64,000 bases of DNA. Source: Cystobacter fuscus. Lineage in GTDB: Bacteria > Myxococcota > Myxococcia > Myxococcales > Myxococcaceae. The first letter of the stretch is position 1, and each line of letters starts with the position of its first letter. Below are positions 9,407-18,281 of the stretch, one piece after another. The translations under genes were made by a program, and so were the position numbers. The notes beneath the pieces were generated by a model, which was not told the origin of the DNA, made no database searches, and saw only the letters and a program-made list of their open reading frames with translations. The DNA is taken from contig NZ_CP022098.1 in NCBI RefSeq assembly GCF_002305875.1, positions 6,324,001-6,388,000 on the forward strand, read 5' to 3'.

Positions 9407-9895
9407 TCACCGGAACGAATCGACCACATAGACCGAGGCGCCCGAGTAATCGAGCATGGCCGTTCCGGGCTTTGACTCAGGAAGCTTCCGGAGTTGGCCT
9501 TTCCCAAGCCGGGCAACAGCGCAAATGGCCACAGTTTCTCCGTCCGGGGGCTTCGCCTCGTAGTACCGGACGACAACTTGCGGTCCACTCGTCCACACCC
9601 GCCCGTACAAACGGGTCCCCGGGTCCAAGTTGCCGAGCGAGCCATCAAGGTAGCTCTCTACCGGTCCATCGTAGAGCGTGATGGGGCTCGCGTCGATTTG
9701 GTTGGCGTCGAGTTCCACGTCCGCAGAGGCCCCAACGTGCATCCGCAGAATCCGCATTGTCTTTAGGGCCTCATCCGAGCACTTTTCAGATCCAGGGCTT
9801 CCGTCTGTGCGCAACGGGATGCCCCCGGACGGGCACCCAGCAGTAGCGAGAAGGAGAACCAAAGAGGAGAGTATGGGTGCTCTGGTCGGCGGCAT
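9407..9895 (-). CDS. small lipoprotein partner of DUF2381 protein
   Basis: 162 residues. The N-terminus is a lipoprotein signal (LVLLLATAGC). After it comes SDEALKTMRILRMHVG and a beta-rich globular part ending in VYVVDSF. I recognise this as a protein commonly found beside DUF2381 genes in myxobacteria, often near serine/threonine kinase genes, but its function is unknown. It starts 11 bases after the DUF2381 gene stops, so the two are surely co-transcribed. Its codon use is visibly less GC-biased than genes further left. Confidence 0.65.
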   Translation of the reverse strand: MPPTRAPILSSLVLLLATAGCPSGGIPLRTDGSPGSEKCSDEALKTMRILRMHVGASADVELDANQIDASPITLYDGPVESYLDGSLGNLDPGTRLYGRVWTSGPQVVVRYYEAKPPDGETVAICAVARLGKGQLRKLPESKPGTAMLDYSGASVYVVDSFR

Positions 9896-9906
9896 GCTTG
9901 GGGGTA

Positions 9907-10857
9907 TTACTCGCGGAGAAGCCGACGATCCAGGACCACGTGGGTATCTAGCAGGCCATCTTGGCGGTAGATTTCCAAGGCAAGGGTCTTAACGAGCCCA
10001 GTCTCAGTATGGAAGGCGTTCCGGTCCACTACGACCGCAATGCTCCCGGTCTCGCCCGGGGCGATCTCGTCGCAGTCGGCACGTAGGGCAAACGGTCTCG
10101 CCTCGCCAAACAGGAAGGGTGGGCTTTGGTCCTCTCCTGGGCGCATGGCTCGTAGGCGAGCCTCTGCCAAACTCCAGGGCTTAGACGGGTCGCGGTTCGT
10201 CACGGTGAACAGAACCGCTGCTTTCGTCTTACCCCCGTAGACGCGAGCGACAATTCGCGCGGACCGGCCCTTGAGTACCCACTTCTCCCGTTGAACGAGC
10301 GCGGTCTGCTTGATGTCCCCTGTCACCAGGAGTTTTGCGAGCGCGTGGTCTGCCGTGTCCTCTCGATAACGCCGCTCGACAACTTCCGAAAGCGCCTCTT
10401 CCCGCTTGCGGGTCTCTTCGAGGTCCTTTTGGAGTGATTCGTGGGTGTCCGGTTCGATGAAGACGTTCACCTGCTGGTCGGGCCACTCTCCTTCCTTTTT
10501 TGTGGCACGCATCAGGGTGAAGGGTACTTCTGTCCCATCCGCTAGCTTCACGACCATCAGGAAGCGATCTTCCGGGTCAAGGGCCTGAAGCGGCTCAACA
10601 AGCACCTTTTTCCCGGCACACTCCACAGGCTCGAAGCGACCTTCCCAGCCCAGGATCTTTGTTCCTTCTCGGTCGCAAGGCTGCTGGAACCGGAGGACGG
10701 TTACTGCCTCGGGGGTCACATTCAACCGACGAACCCATTCGTCAGGGCGCCCACGAACATAGGCGCTCCAAACGTTGGGATCGCGTCCACGGGCCATGGC
10801 AACGGGCGCCATGAGGACGAGAAGCAGAGTAGACCGGAGAGGTAAGAAGTTCCGCAT
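9907..10857 (-). CDS. DUF2381 family protein (myxobacterial)
   Basis: 316 residues from ATG 10857, with a signal peptide (LRSTLLLVLMAPVAMARG). The body has the DUF2381 pattern: early RRLNVTPEAVTVLRF, a central ADGTEVPFTLM segment, a charged helical stretch around EETRKREEALSEVVERR, and a C-terminal beta region with PGETGSIAVVVD. The family is a myxobacterium-restricted paralogous group, predicted periplasmic or surface; no biochemical role is known to me. First gene of a two-gene unit with the lipoprotein gene downstream. Confidence 0.8.
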   Translation of the reverse strand: MRNFLPLRSTLLLVLMAPVAMARGRDPNVWSAYVRGRPDEWVRRLNVTPEAVTVLRFQQPCDREGTKILGWEGRFEPVECAGKKVLVEPLQALDPEDRFLMVVKLADGTEVPFTLMRATKKEGEWPDQQVNVFIEPDTHESLQKDLEETRKREEALSEVVERRYREDTADHALAKLLVTGDIKQTALVQREKWVLKGRSARIVARVYGGKTKAAVLFTVTNRDPSKPWSLAEARLRAMRPGEDQSPPFLFGEARPFALRADCDEIAPGETGSIAVVVDRNAFHTETGLVKTLALEIYRQDGLLDTHVVLDRRLLRE

Positions 10858-10956
10858 ATCGCGGGTCAACCTACCAGATAAGGGATGGGAGCGGCCAGCC
10901 CCCCGCGCGTGGGCCCGTCGTAGCATCTCAAAAAGGGACTATTCTACGCTGGCCAC

Positions 10957-11430
10957 ATGAGAAACTTGACTTCCTGCCTTTTCGTCATCAGCGCTCTACC
11001 TTGGGGGGTGTTTGCATCCGGTTGCTCGGCTGGTAGGACGCATTACGCCTACTCCGGTGGGACAACGCGCTACGCCTACACGTCGAGCCGTCCCGTAGTC
11101 CTAGCGCAAGCGGCTACGATGGACTGCCGGCCTAGCGACTCCACCATGACGTGTTGCATCAAGAAGCATCCACAGGATCCGGTAGGCGCTTGTGGGGCGA
11201 CGCAATCCGAGGTTGATCAGGTGCTCCGGGCTGTGAGAACCGGCTCCGATGTTGACGAGGACGAGGACGACTTCTCCAACAACGCTTCCCTACCCAAGTG
11301 GAAACAGAAGTGCATTGAGAACTACAACGAGTGCGTAGAGGACGACTGGACGGGGAATTGCCACGACTGCCTGCGCTTGTGTGAGGGGCAGCACAAATGG
11401 CCTTCTGGCAAGTGCCACGGAAAAGAGTAG
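10957..11430 (+). CDS. Cys-rich lipoprotein, possible Sit-like effector
   Basis: 157 residues. It starts with a signal sequence ending in FASGC, which could serve as a lipobox, and repeated Tyr-rich motifs (THYAYSGG, TRYAYTSS). The C-terminal third is cysteine-rich: TCCIKKHP, then CIENYNECVEDDW, CHDCLRLCEGQ and a final CHGKE. I have seen this WKQxCI..Y..C..WxGxCxDCxRxCEGQ pattern at the C-terminus of myxobacterial lipoproteins, but I cannot name the family with certainty. The DUSAM gene starts 14 bases after its stop, so the pair forms one transcript; a toxin/immunity-like arrangement is inferred from layout only. Confidence 0.55.
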   Translation: MRNLTSCLFVISALPWGVFASGCSAGRTHYAYSGGTTRYAYTSSRPVVLAQAATMDCRPSDSTMTCCIKKHPQDPVGACGATQSEVDQVLRAVRTGSDVDEDEDDFSNNASLPKWKQKCIENYNECVEDDWTGNCHDCLRLCEGQHKWPSGKCHGKE

Positions 11431-11444
11431 GAGGAGGCGCGCGC

Positions 11445-12233
11445 ATGGCCGAAGAGATGGACTTGGATGATGTATGGGTGCTGTGTCGCGACATTCTTGA
11501 GAACGGCGCCCCGTTGGAACTCAACGACGAGATGCGCGCCCTCCTTTCGCGGACTGCACAGCAGGCGGCCATCAGTCAGCAGGACGCGGAAGATGCGTTG
11601 CGTAGTCACTCCACCGCAATGACGCTGCTTCGAGAGATTCACCGCCGTATTGGGGAAGGGTCAAATCGACTCGACGAAGCCCGAGACCGTGTGAATGAGC
11701 TTCAGCAGCAAGGGGACTTCGACGGGGCGCAACAAGTCATGCGCGACGTGCTCGCCGTGGAGATTGTCCCTTTCTACCGGGCGCAGGCCGAAAGAACCCT
11801 CAAGAAATCGGCTGGGCTGGCGGAGGTGCTCGCGACCGGGCGGCTCAATCCGAACCTGCCCGACCGGCCGCAACTCGCCGTTCTCGCGCAACGCATCCAG
11901 AAGGGACACGCCCTGGAACTCACCGATGACCTATGCGCCCTTCTACACCGGACCGCCCCCACGGCAGCTATCAGCGAAGCCGAGACGGAAGAGGCCCTAA
12001 AGAGCCCGAAAGGCGCCGAGGCCCTGATGGGGATGATTCTCTCTCGCTTCCGAGAGGCTCAAAGCCGGTTCCTGCGCTCGATGTACCGGATGACGAGTCT
12101 CCGAGACGCTGGAGATCTCGAAGGTGCCCGCCAGCAGATGCGTGACGTGCTCGCCGTGGAGATTGTGCCGCGATACCGGCAGGCAGCCGAGGAGCAGCTA
12201 CGGGGCCTCGACAGTCCGCCCCCGGAGTCGTGA
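11445..12233 (+). CDS. DUSAM-domain protein with two tandem domains
   Basis: 262 residues, soluble, no signal. Two copies of a roughly 120-residue unit follow each other: each begins with a hydrophobic helix and a DExxxLLxRTA..AIS motif (DEMRALLSRTAQQAAIS; DLCALLHRTAPTAAIS) and ends with the same phrase MRDVLAVEIVP.YR. This matches the myxobacterium-specific DUSAM family. Start at ATG 11445 because GAGGAGG lies upstream and family members begin close to this point. Downstream partner of the Cys-rich lipoprotein gene. Function unknown; genes of this type frequently follow secreted or lipoprotein genes, so an immunity or partner role is a hypothesis. Confidence 0.78.
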   Translation: MAEEMDLDDVWVLCRDILENGAPLELNDEMRALLSRTAQQAAISQQDAEDALRSHSTAMTLLREIHRRIGEGSNRLDEARDRVNELQQQGDFDGAQQVMRDVLAVEIVPFYRAQAERTLKKSAGLAEVLATGRLNPNLPDRPQLAVLAQRIQKGHALELTDDLCALLHRTAPTAAISEAETEEALKSPKGAEALMGMILSRFREAQSRFLRSMYRMTSLRDAGDLEGARQQMRDVLAVEIVPRYRQAAEEQLRGLDSPPPES

Positions 12234-12356
12234 CCAGGTCGGGGCTGGGCGCTCGGGAGCAGGACACAAAAACGGCATTCCTGCCACGTGGGTAGCCGCA
12301 TCCGTAGCCTAGGGGCCCTCCCTACATGAGCAGAACTGCAATCAAGCTGGAAGACA

Positions 12357-12587
12357 CTACGGGCCACCAAGGGTTTTCGCTAACGCCTGGATATACGGCC
12401 ACGCCTGCTGAATGCCTTCAAAGATCACCGAAGCCACCAAGCTTTGCGTGATTCCATGCCGAGAAATCTGCTTGAGCATGGCGGGCAACTCGCTCCGGAA
12501 TATCACTGTTTTCTGCGACACCGAGCACGTCTCCGAGCATCATGGGCCCAGCATTTCGCCGTCCCTTTGCGTAGCCCGAAAGCTCAT
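12357..12587 (-). pseudogene. small decayed ORF with internal stop
   Basis: On the minus strand an ATG at 12587 opens a frame that meets TGA at 12540-12542 after 15 codons; the same frame then runs on to TAG at 12357-12359. The second part can start at GTG 12521 and would give 54 residues, with readable segments such as RSELPAMLKQISRHG and FEGIQQAWPYIQALAKTLGG. I do not recognise the product. The composition is less GC-rich than the neighbourhood. It may be a broken accessory gene, or the GTG version may be a genuine small protein. Confidence 0.35.
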
Positions 12588-12600
12588 GTTCAAACCACCG

Positions 12601-12822
12601 CTATTCGTCCTTCATGCCTAGCTGCTCGGCGACCGTGATGACCATGCCCAAAACAGGAACGAGTGACCCTTGATGATTCGAAAGCTGGGCGCTGGCCTGT
12701 GCGATTATCCGCAGAAGCGCTTGAGCTTGATTTTGATTCAAGATGAACTCTCCGAGTTGCGAAAAGATGTTGAAGTGTCCTGCGGGATGAACCGACCGGG
12801 CTAGCTTGGTCGCCGTGGGGAC
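12601..12822 (-). pseudogene. 5'-truncated ORF remnant
   Basis: A minus-strand frame opens right after an in-frame TAA (12823-12825) and runs 73 codons to TAG at 12601-12603, with no ATG or GTG near its beginning. The readable product is helical and looks natural: FNIFSQLGEFILNQNQAQAL and later LVPVLGMVITVAEQLGMKDE. It ends 13 bases before the ATG of the next decayed ORF, so these were probably adjacent genes of one accessory unit. Family not recognised. Confidence 0.35.
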
Positions 12823-12869
12823 TTACGCCATTGATGTAATAATCCTTGATGAGCCAGCTATGGCCGACG

Positions 12870-14105
12870 TCACCCGCGCAGCAACCCCAGCCGGTCCTCG
12901 GGGCGGGGCTGGAAGCCCGGGAAGACGGACGCCAGGGAGCGCACGCCCAGGTGTCCCTCCAGCGCCTCGGAGAGCACGGTGCGGAAGTCCGTGAGCGAGG
13001 GCACGTCCCGCTCCTCCAGCAGGTGCTCGGCCGCGAGTCCCTTCCACGGCCCCACCACGCGCCCCCCACGCACGCCGCCACCGAGCACCAGCATCGCGCT
13101 CCCCGTGCCGTGATCCGTCCCCCGGCTGCCGTTCTCCTTCACCGTGCGGCCGAACTCCGTCATCACCACGACGAGTACGTCGCTCCACCGCGGCCCCAGG
13201 TCCTGGACGAACGCCCCCAGGGCCTCGCCGAGTTCCCGGGCCCGCGAGGCGAAGTGGCCCGTCGTGATGCCCTGCGCCATGTGCGTGTCCCAGCCTCCCA
13301 TCTCGGTGGCGGCCACCTGGAGCCCCACGTCCGCGCGGATGAGTCGCGCGATGTCCTGCATCCGCTTGCCCAGCGGCGAGCGGGGATAGGTCGCCCCGTG
13401 CGCCGGGGGCATGTCCGCCAGGCCTTCATCCCGCACCCGCGCGAGCGCCGCGCTCGCCTCGGCGCCCGTGGTGCGCAGGGCCTCGTCCACCGCTCCGGCA
13501 TAGAGGGACGCGAAGGTGGCGCCGCGCTGGGGGTCGCGCAGCCGGAAGTCCGCCAGGGTCTCCAGCGCCAGGGCCGGAGCCGTGCCCGCGAGCGCTCGCG
13601 GCAGGGTGTCCTGCATCGCCACGGCGCGAAAGGCACTCGCCGGCTCCGGGGGGAGCTGTTCCAGCGCGCGGTTGAGGTAGCCCTCGCGGGTGGACTTCAC
13701 CCCGGGCGTCCCGGTCTCGATGAAGTCCTGGGCGTCGAAGTGGCTGCGCATCGCCTGGGGCAGCCCCACCGCGTGCACCACCGCGAGCGTGCCGTCGCTC
13801 CACTGGGGCATCAGCGCGGCGAGCCCCGGGTGCAGCCAGAAGGTGTCATCCAGGCGCAGCGCGGCGCGCTCCCCCGTGGCGCGCAGCGCGATCGTGGGCC
13901 GCAGCCGGTTGTAGTCCGCGTCCCCCACCGGAGCCACCAGCGAGAGCCCATCCGCCCCTCCGCGCAGGAAGAGCGTGACGAGCACCCGGCGCCCGCCTCC
14001 GGGCACCTGCTGCGCGGCGCGGGCGAGGAAGGTGGGCGCGGTGGCCATCCCCAGCAGGGACAGGCCCGAGGCCTGGAGCAGCAGACGGCGCGACAGGTGC
14101 GGCAT
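12870..14105 (-). CDS. DUF1501 family protein, Tat-exported
   Basis: 411 residues. The N-terminus carries a twin-arginine signal (SRRLLLQASGLSLLG, ending around ARAA). The body has DUF1501 landmarks: VTLFLRGGADGLSLVAP near the start, WDTHMAQG in the middle and VVVMTEFGRTVKENGSRGTDHGTG near the end, a sulfatase/alkaline-phosphatase-like fold with likely metal-binding Asp and His. The start at ATG 14105 is preceded by TGAGG; a GTG at 14120 overlaps the upstream stop. It follows the DUF1800 gene directly; the two families are nearly always adjacent, are exported, and their common role is unknown. Confidence 0.88.
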   Translation of the reverse strand: MPHLSRRLLLQASGLSLLGMATAPTFLARAAQQVPGGGRRVLVTLFLRGGADGLSLVAPVGDADYNRLRPTIALRATGERAALRLDDTFWLHPGLAALMPQWSDGTLAVVHAVGLPQAMRSHFDAQDFIETGTPGVKSTREGYLNRALEQLPPEPASAFRAVAMQDTLPRALAGTAPALALETLADFRLRDPQRGATFASLYAGAVDEALRTTGAEASAALARVRDEGLADMPPAHGATYPRSPLGKRMQDIARLIRADVGLQVAATEMGGWDTHMAQGITTGHFASRARELGEALGAFVQDLGPRWSDVLVVVMTEFGRTVKENGSRGTDHGTGSAMLVLGGGVRGGRVVGPWKGLAAEHLLEERDVPSLTDFRTVLSEALEGHLGVRSLASVFPGFQPRPEDRLGLLRG

Positions 14106-14116
14106 GGCGTTTGACC

Positions 14117-15739
14117 TCACTGCTTCTGGAATTCGGGGGAGCCGAGCAGCAGGCCCGCCGCGCGGCGGACGTCCAGGGGCCGCACCTCCCCATCCGGCAT
14201 GAAATCCCTCTCACCGGGCGTGAGCGCTGCGAGCAACGTGGCGCGGGTCTCGGCGGACAGGGGCTCGAAGAGGAGCCGGGGGGCGAGCGAGTCCAGGAGC
14301 GCCGCCGCGTTCGCGGGAGGCGAGGCCCATCCCCAGGGGAACTCCACGCGGGTGCCCTGCACCTTGCCCTCGGCGAGCGTGAGGGCGAAGTTGATGCGCT
14401 GCACGAGGGCTCCGGTGTTCACCCAGGGGGCCGCGTGTTCGGGGTAGCCCGTGGGCGCGGGGGCGCGGTAGAGGTTCTGGCCCATGCGCTCCACCACGCG
14501 GGAGATCGCTGGCCCACCATCCGTCCGGGCCCCCAGGGCGCGGAGGCTGGAGACCACCAGCTCCAGGGGCGTCTTGGTCAGCGAGCCCAGGGCGGCGTCG
14601 GACCAGAACTCGGGCGAGGTGAAGAGGGCCGAGTACACGGCGCGCAGGTCTCCCTCGGTGCTCAGGAACACCAGGGCCAGCCGCTCCACCAGTGCCGGGG
14701 GCGGTGCCTCCGACACGAACTTGCGCGCCAGCTTCGTGGCGATGAAGCGCGCGGTGGCGGGGTGGCGCGCGAGAATGTCCAGCACCCGCTCCCCGTCCTC
14801 CTGTCCACCCCCCGCGGGCAGCGCCACGCCGAGCACGTGCTTGTCTCCGACGTCGTGCATGGCGGGCCGGAAGACGAAGACGGGCGCGCGCTCGGGTTCG
14901 TCGATCGTCCAGCCCGTGAAGGCCCGCGCCACCTCGCGCACGTCCTGTTGCGAGTAGCCGCCATCCACCCCGAGCGTGTGCAGCTCCAGCAGCTCCCGGG
15001 CGTAGTTCTCGTTGAGTCCGGTGGACGCCTTCTTGCCCTTGCCCGGCGTGGAGCCCTCACCCGCGCTGCGCCAGTTGTCCAGGTAGTAGAGCATGGCGGG
15101 GTGGCTCGCGGTGGCCGCCAACAGCTCGCGGAAGCGCCCGAAGACGTGGGGCCGCAGCGCATCGCGCTCGAAGGACATCACCATCCAGCGCACCGGCCCC
15201 TTGTCCACCGACACGTTGAAGTGGTTGAACCAGAAGTCCACCAGCACCTCCTGCAACTGGCGCTGGCCGTCCACGGCGCGCAGGAGCTTCTGGGTGCGCA
15301 GCTCCTCGTCCACCTGTCCGGGCAACATGTCCCGTCCCAGCATCTCCGTGAGCCGATCCCGGTCCTCCTGCGTCTCCAGCCGGAGGCCCAGCTCCCGCGC
15401 GTGCTCCTGGAGCAGCGGGTAGCGCTCCATCAGCGCCTTCATGCCGAGGGTCACCGTTGGCAGGGTTGCCAACCGCTGCTCCAGGACCTCGTCGGGGATG
15501 CGCTCGGGCCACAACTGCCGCTCCACCCAGGAGGAGGCCCCCACGCGGCGCACCTCCTCCCAGTCCCGGGGCGAGGGCCCGAAGGCGAGCCGCCGCAGCA
15601 CATGCAGGGCCCGCTTCTCCTCGCTCCACTGCGTGACGGGCCACGTGAGGCTCGGGGGAGTCGTGCGTTCCCGGGGGCCGGACGCACACCCCGGTAGGGC
15701 CAGCAGGCCCAGGATGCTCAACAGGAGGGCTCGGCGCAT
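14117..15739 (-). CDS. DUF1800 family lipoprotein
   Basis: 540 residues. The N-terminus MRRALLLSILGLLALPGC is a lipoprotein signal. DUF1800 landmarks: HVLRRLAFGPSPRDWEEVR, VDFWFNHFNVSVDKG, NENYARELLELHTLGVDGGY, VREVARAFTGWTID and FITKLARKF-like IATKLARKFVS. The start at ATG 15739 is preceded by GGAGGAGG nine bases away. First gene of a two-gene unit with DUF1501; its stop lies 12 bases before the DUF1501 start. Likely periplasmic or outer-membrane-bound; enzymatic role unknown. Confidence 0.88.
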   Translation of the reverse strand: MRRALLLSILGLLALPGCASGPRERTTPPSLTWPVTQWSEEKRALHVLRRLAFGPSPRDWEEVRRVGASSWVERQLWPERIPDEVLEQRLATLPTVTLGMKALMERYPLLQEHARELGLRLETQEDRDRLTEMLGRDMLPGQVDEELRTQKLLRAVDGQRQLQEVLVDFWFNHFNVSVDKGPVRWMVMSFERDALRPHVFGRFRELLAATASHPAMLYYLDNWRSAGEGSTPGKGKKASTGLNENYARELLELHTLGVDGGYSQQDVREVARAFTGWTIDEPERAPVFVFRPAMHDVGDKHVLGVALPAGGGQEDGERVLDILARHPATARFIATKLARKFVSEAPPPALVERLALVFLSTEGDLRAVYSALFTSPEFWSDAALGSLTKTPLELVVSSLRALGARTDGGPAISRVVERMGQNLYRAPAPTGYPEHAAPWVNTGALVQRINFALTLAEGKVQGTRVEFPWGWASPPANAAALLDSLAPRLLFEPLSAETRATLLAALTPGERDFMPDGEVRPLDVRRAAGLLLGSPEFQKQ

Positions 15740-15817
15740 GGGGATCATCCTCCTCCGTCATCACACCGCGGAAGGCTCCAGGTTAATGACTCCGTCAACG
15801 AAACCCGAGCGCGTCTT

Positions 15818-16657
15818 TCAATTGCCCGGAACTCCTGGGGATTTCCGGACATCGCTTCCCGCTCCCGTGAGGTAGCGGGTCATGCGCAGCGTGAGCGCCA
15901 GCGGCGCGAAGCGCGCGAACCAGGTGCTCAGCACGTTGAGGAAGCCCGGAATGACCACCGCCCTGCCCCGCTTCATGCCCCGGTAGCCCACCTCGGCCAC
16001 CTGGCGCGCGTTGCCGCTGCCGAGCGGTCCCGCGAAGAGCCGGGGCCGCTGGTGCTCGGAGGCGCGCGTGGCGAACTCCGTCTCGGTGTAGCCCGGGCAC
16101 AGCGCCGTCACCCGGACGCCCTTGCCCCGCATCTCCTCGTGGAGCGCGTTGGAGAAGGACAGCACGTACGCCTTGGTGGCGAAGTAGACGGCCATGAGGG
16201 GGCCCGGCTGGAAGGCCGCCGTCGACGCGACGTTGAGCACGTAGCCCCGGCCCCGAGCCATCATCCCCGGGAGGAACGCGCGGGTGAGCGCGGTGAGCGC
16301 CCGGATGTTGAGATCGATCATCCCCAACTGGGACTCGGCGGGCAGCATGGCGACAGGGCCGGCCAGACCGAAGCCGGCGTTGTTCACCAGCACCTCGATG
16401 TCGAGCCCCCGCGCCCCCACCTCGCGCGTCACCTCGGTCACGCCCTCGGGGGTGCCGAGGTCCGCGCCCACCACCACACAGGGGGTGCCATGGGCGCGCT
16501 CGAGCTGCTCCGCCAGGGCGCGCAGGGGCTCGGTGCGCCGGGCCACCAACACCAGCGCGTGCCCCTCGCGCGCGAGTACCACCGCCAGCTCCCGCCCAAT
16601 ACCGCTGGAGGCCCCCGTCACCAGCGCGTGGGGCCGCGTCCTCGAGTCTTGATCCAT
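15818..16657 (-). CDS. short-chain dehydrogenase/reductase
   Basis: 279 residues with all classical SDR motifs: the dinucleotide loop [14 protein letters not shown], an active-site Ser in VASTAAF and the YFATK tyrosine-lysine pair. The C-terminal extension with hydrophobic [17 protein letters not shown] is typical of the DltE/YqjQ-like cP1 group that often act near membranes. Probably NADP-dependent, substrate unknown. Start at ATG 16657 with GTGGAGGA upstream. Divergent from the chemoreceptor gene; no operon partner. Confidence 0.85.
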   Translation of the reverse strand: MDQDSRTRPHALVTGASSGIGRELAVVLAREGHALVLVARRTEPLRALAEQLERAHGTPCVVVGADLGTPEGVTEVTREVGARGLDIEVLVNNAGFGLAGPVAMLPAESQLGMIDLNIRALTALTRAFLPGMMARGRGYVLNVASTAAFQPGPLMAVYFATKAYVLSFSNALHEEMRGKGVRVTALCPGYTETEFATRASEHQRPRLFAGPLGSGNARQVAEVGYRGMKRGRAVVIPGFLNVLSTWFARFAPLALTLRMTRYLTGAGSDVRKSPGVPGN

Positions 16658-16808
16658 GTCCTCCACGCTTCCCCGGGCCCGCACGGGCCGTCAACCGCTT
16701 TGTGGCGAGAGGGAGCGGGCGGAGGGGCGCGCCGAACGCCCACGGTTCGCGTACACTCCGGGAACGCTGGTGTTGGGGGGGCCCTCCCCCGGCCGAGGAG
16801 ACGAAACG

Positions 16809-18281
16809 ATGTTTTCGAGATGGACCGTGGGGCGGCAGTTCTTCGTGGGTTTGCTCCTGATCTCGACGTTGATCATGTGCTTCATCTTCCTGACCCGGAA
16901 CAGCACCCAGAAGCTCATGAACGCCGCGCTCCTCGTCGAGGAGAGCCATCAGACGATCGGGCAGATCGAGCGGGTCTTCTCCATCGTGAAGGACGCGGAG
17001 TCGGGACAGCGCGACTACCTCATCACCGGCAACGAGGGCGCGCTCGAGCCCTTCCGCCAGGCCTCGTCCAGCCTGGTCCGGGAGCTCGAGCCCCTGCGCA
17101 CCTCGCTCTCCGGCAGCCCCGAGCAACTGCGGCGCCTGGACACGTTCAAGGATCTGGCCGCGCAGCGCCTGGAGAGCCTGCGCGCCAACATCGACGTGCG
17201 CCGCGACCAGGGGCTCGACGCCGCCCTGGCGCGCCTCAAGACCAGTGAGGGCCCGCGGGTGATGGAGAGCCTGCGGGGGACGGTCGCCGAGCTGCTCCAG
17301 CATGAGCAGAAGCTGCTCGCGGCGCGCGAGCAGGGGCGCACGGACGAGACGGCCGAGCTGGACCGGTTCTTCTGGATCGACGGCCTCGCGCTCCTGTTCT
17401 TCACCTCGCTGGTGGCCCTGGTCATCGGCCGGAGCCTGGAGCGCAAGCTGCAGACGGCCATCGCCCAGGTGCAGGGCTCGTCGGCCGAGCTGCACTCGGC
17501 GGCCTCGCAGCAGGTGTCCGGCGCGCGCGAGCAGGCCTCGGCCACGACGGAGATCTCCATCACCGTGAAGGAGCTGTTGTCCACGTCGCGGCAGATCGCC
17601 GGCAGCGCCCAGCAGGTGGCGCGCGTGGCGGACGACACGGCGGGAGCGGCGCAGACGGGCAAGGACACGGTGCAGCGCGCCCAGGAGGCCATCGACGTGG
17701 TGAGCCGCCAGGTGGACGCGATCGTCACGCACATGCTGGAGCTGGGCAAGCGCTCGCAGGAGATCGGCGGCATCCTGGACATCATCAACGAGCTGTCCGA
17801 GCAGACGAACATCCTGGCCATCAACGCCACGATTGAAAGCGCGGGCGCGGGCGAGCACGGCAAGCGCTTCGCCGTGGTGGCGGATGAAATCCGCAAGCTG
17901 GCGGACCGGGTGGGCGGCGCGACCAAGGACATCCGCGTGCTCATCGACGAGATCCGCGCCGCCTCCAACACCACCATCATGGCCACCGAGGACGGCTCCA
18001 AGGCGGTGCAGAGCAGCGCCAAGCAGTTCAGCGAGGTGGCCGGCAACTTCCGGCGCATCGCGGAGCTGGTGCGCAGCAACCTGGACGTGGCGCGGGAGAT
18101 CGAGCTGAGCACCCAGCAGCAGACGACGGCGGTGGAGCAGGTGAACACCGCCATCCTCGAGGTGGCGCAGACGGCCCGTCAGGCGGAGACGACCTCCTCT
18201 CAGACGATGCAGACGGCCAACCAGCTCTCGCAGCTGTCCAAGCAGCTGCACGCCATCCTCAACGCGCGCGCCGAGGCCTGA
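16809..18281 (+). CDS. methyl-accepting chemotaxis protein with CHASE3-like sensor
   Basis: 490 residues: a membrane helix near residues 9-30, a periplasmic four-helix region of the CHASE3 type (signature [20 protein letters not shown]), a second membrane helix near 190-210, and a cytoplasmic coiled coil. The hairpin tip is clear ([20 protein letters not shown]) and continues [19 protein letters not shown] domain is not obvious between helix 2 and the coiled coil. The start at ATG 16809 has GAGGAG upstream. It stands alone without che genes nearby, so its signalling partner is elsewhere. Its 3' end overlaps that of the RND pump by 23 bases, tail to tail. Confidence 0.9.
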   Translation: MFSRWTVGRQFFVGLLLISTLIMCFIFLTRNSTQKLMNAALLVEESHQTIGQIERVFSIVKDAESGQRDYLITGNEGALEPFRQASSSLVRELEPLRTSLSGSPEQLRRLDTFKDLAAQRLESLRANIDVRRDQGLDAALARLKTSEGPRVMESLRGTVAELLQHEQKLLAAREQGRTDETAELDRFFWIDGLALLFFTSLVALVIGRSLERKLQTAIAQVQGSSAELHSAASQQVSGAREQASATTEISITVKELLSTSRQIAGSAQQVARVADDTAGAAQTGKDTVQRAQEAIDVVSRQVDAIVTHMLELGKRSQEIGGILDIINELSEQTNILAINATIESAGAGEHGKRFAVVADEIRKLADRVGGATKDIRVLIDEIRAASNTTIMATEDGSKAVQSSAKQFSEVAGNFRRIAELVRSNLDVAREIELSTQQQTTAVEQVNTAILEVAQTARQAETTSSQTMQTANQLSQLSKQLHAILNARAEA

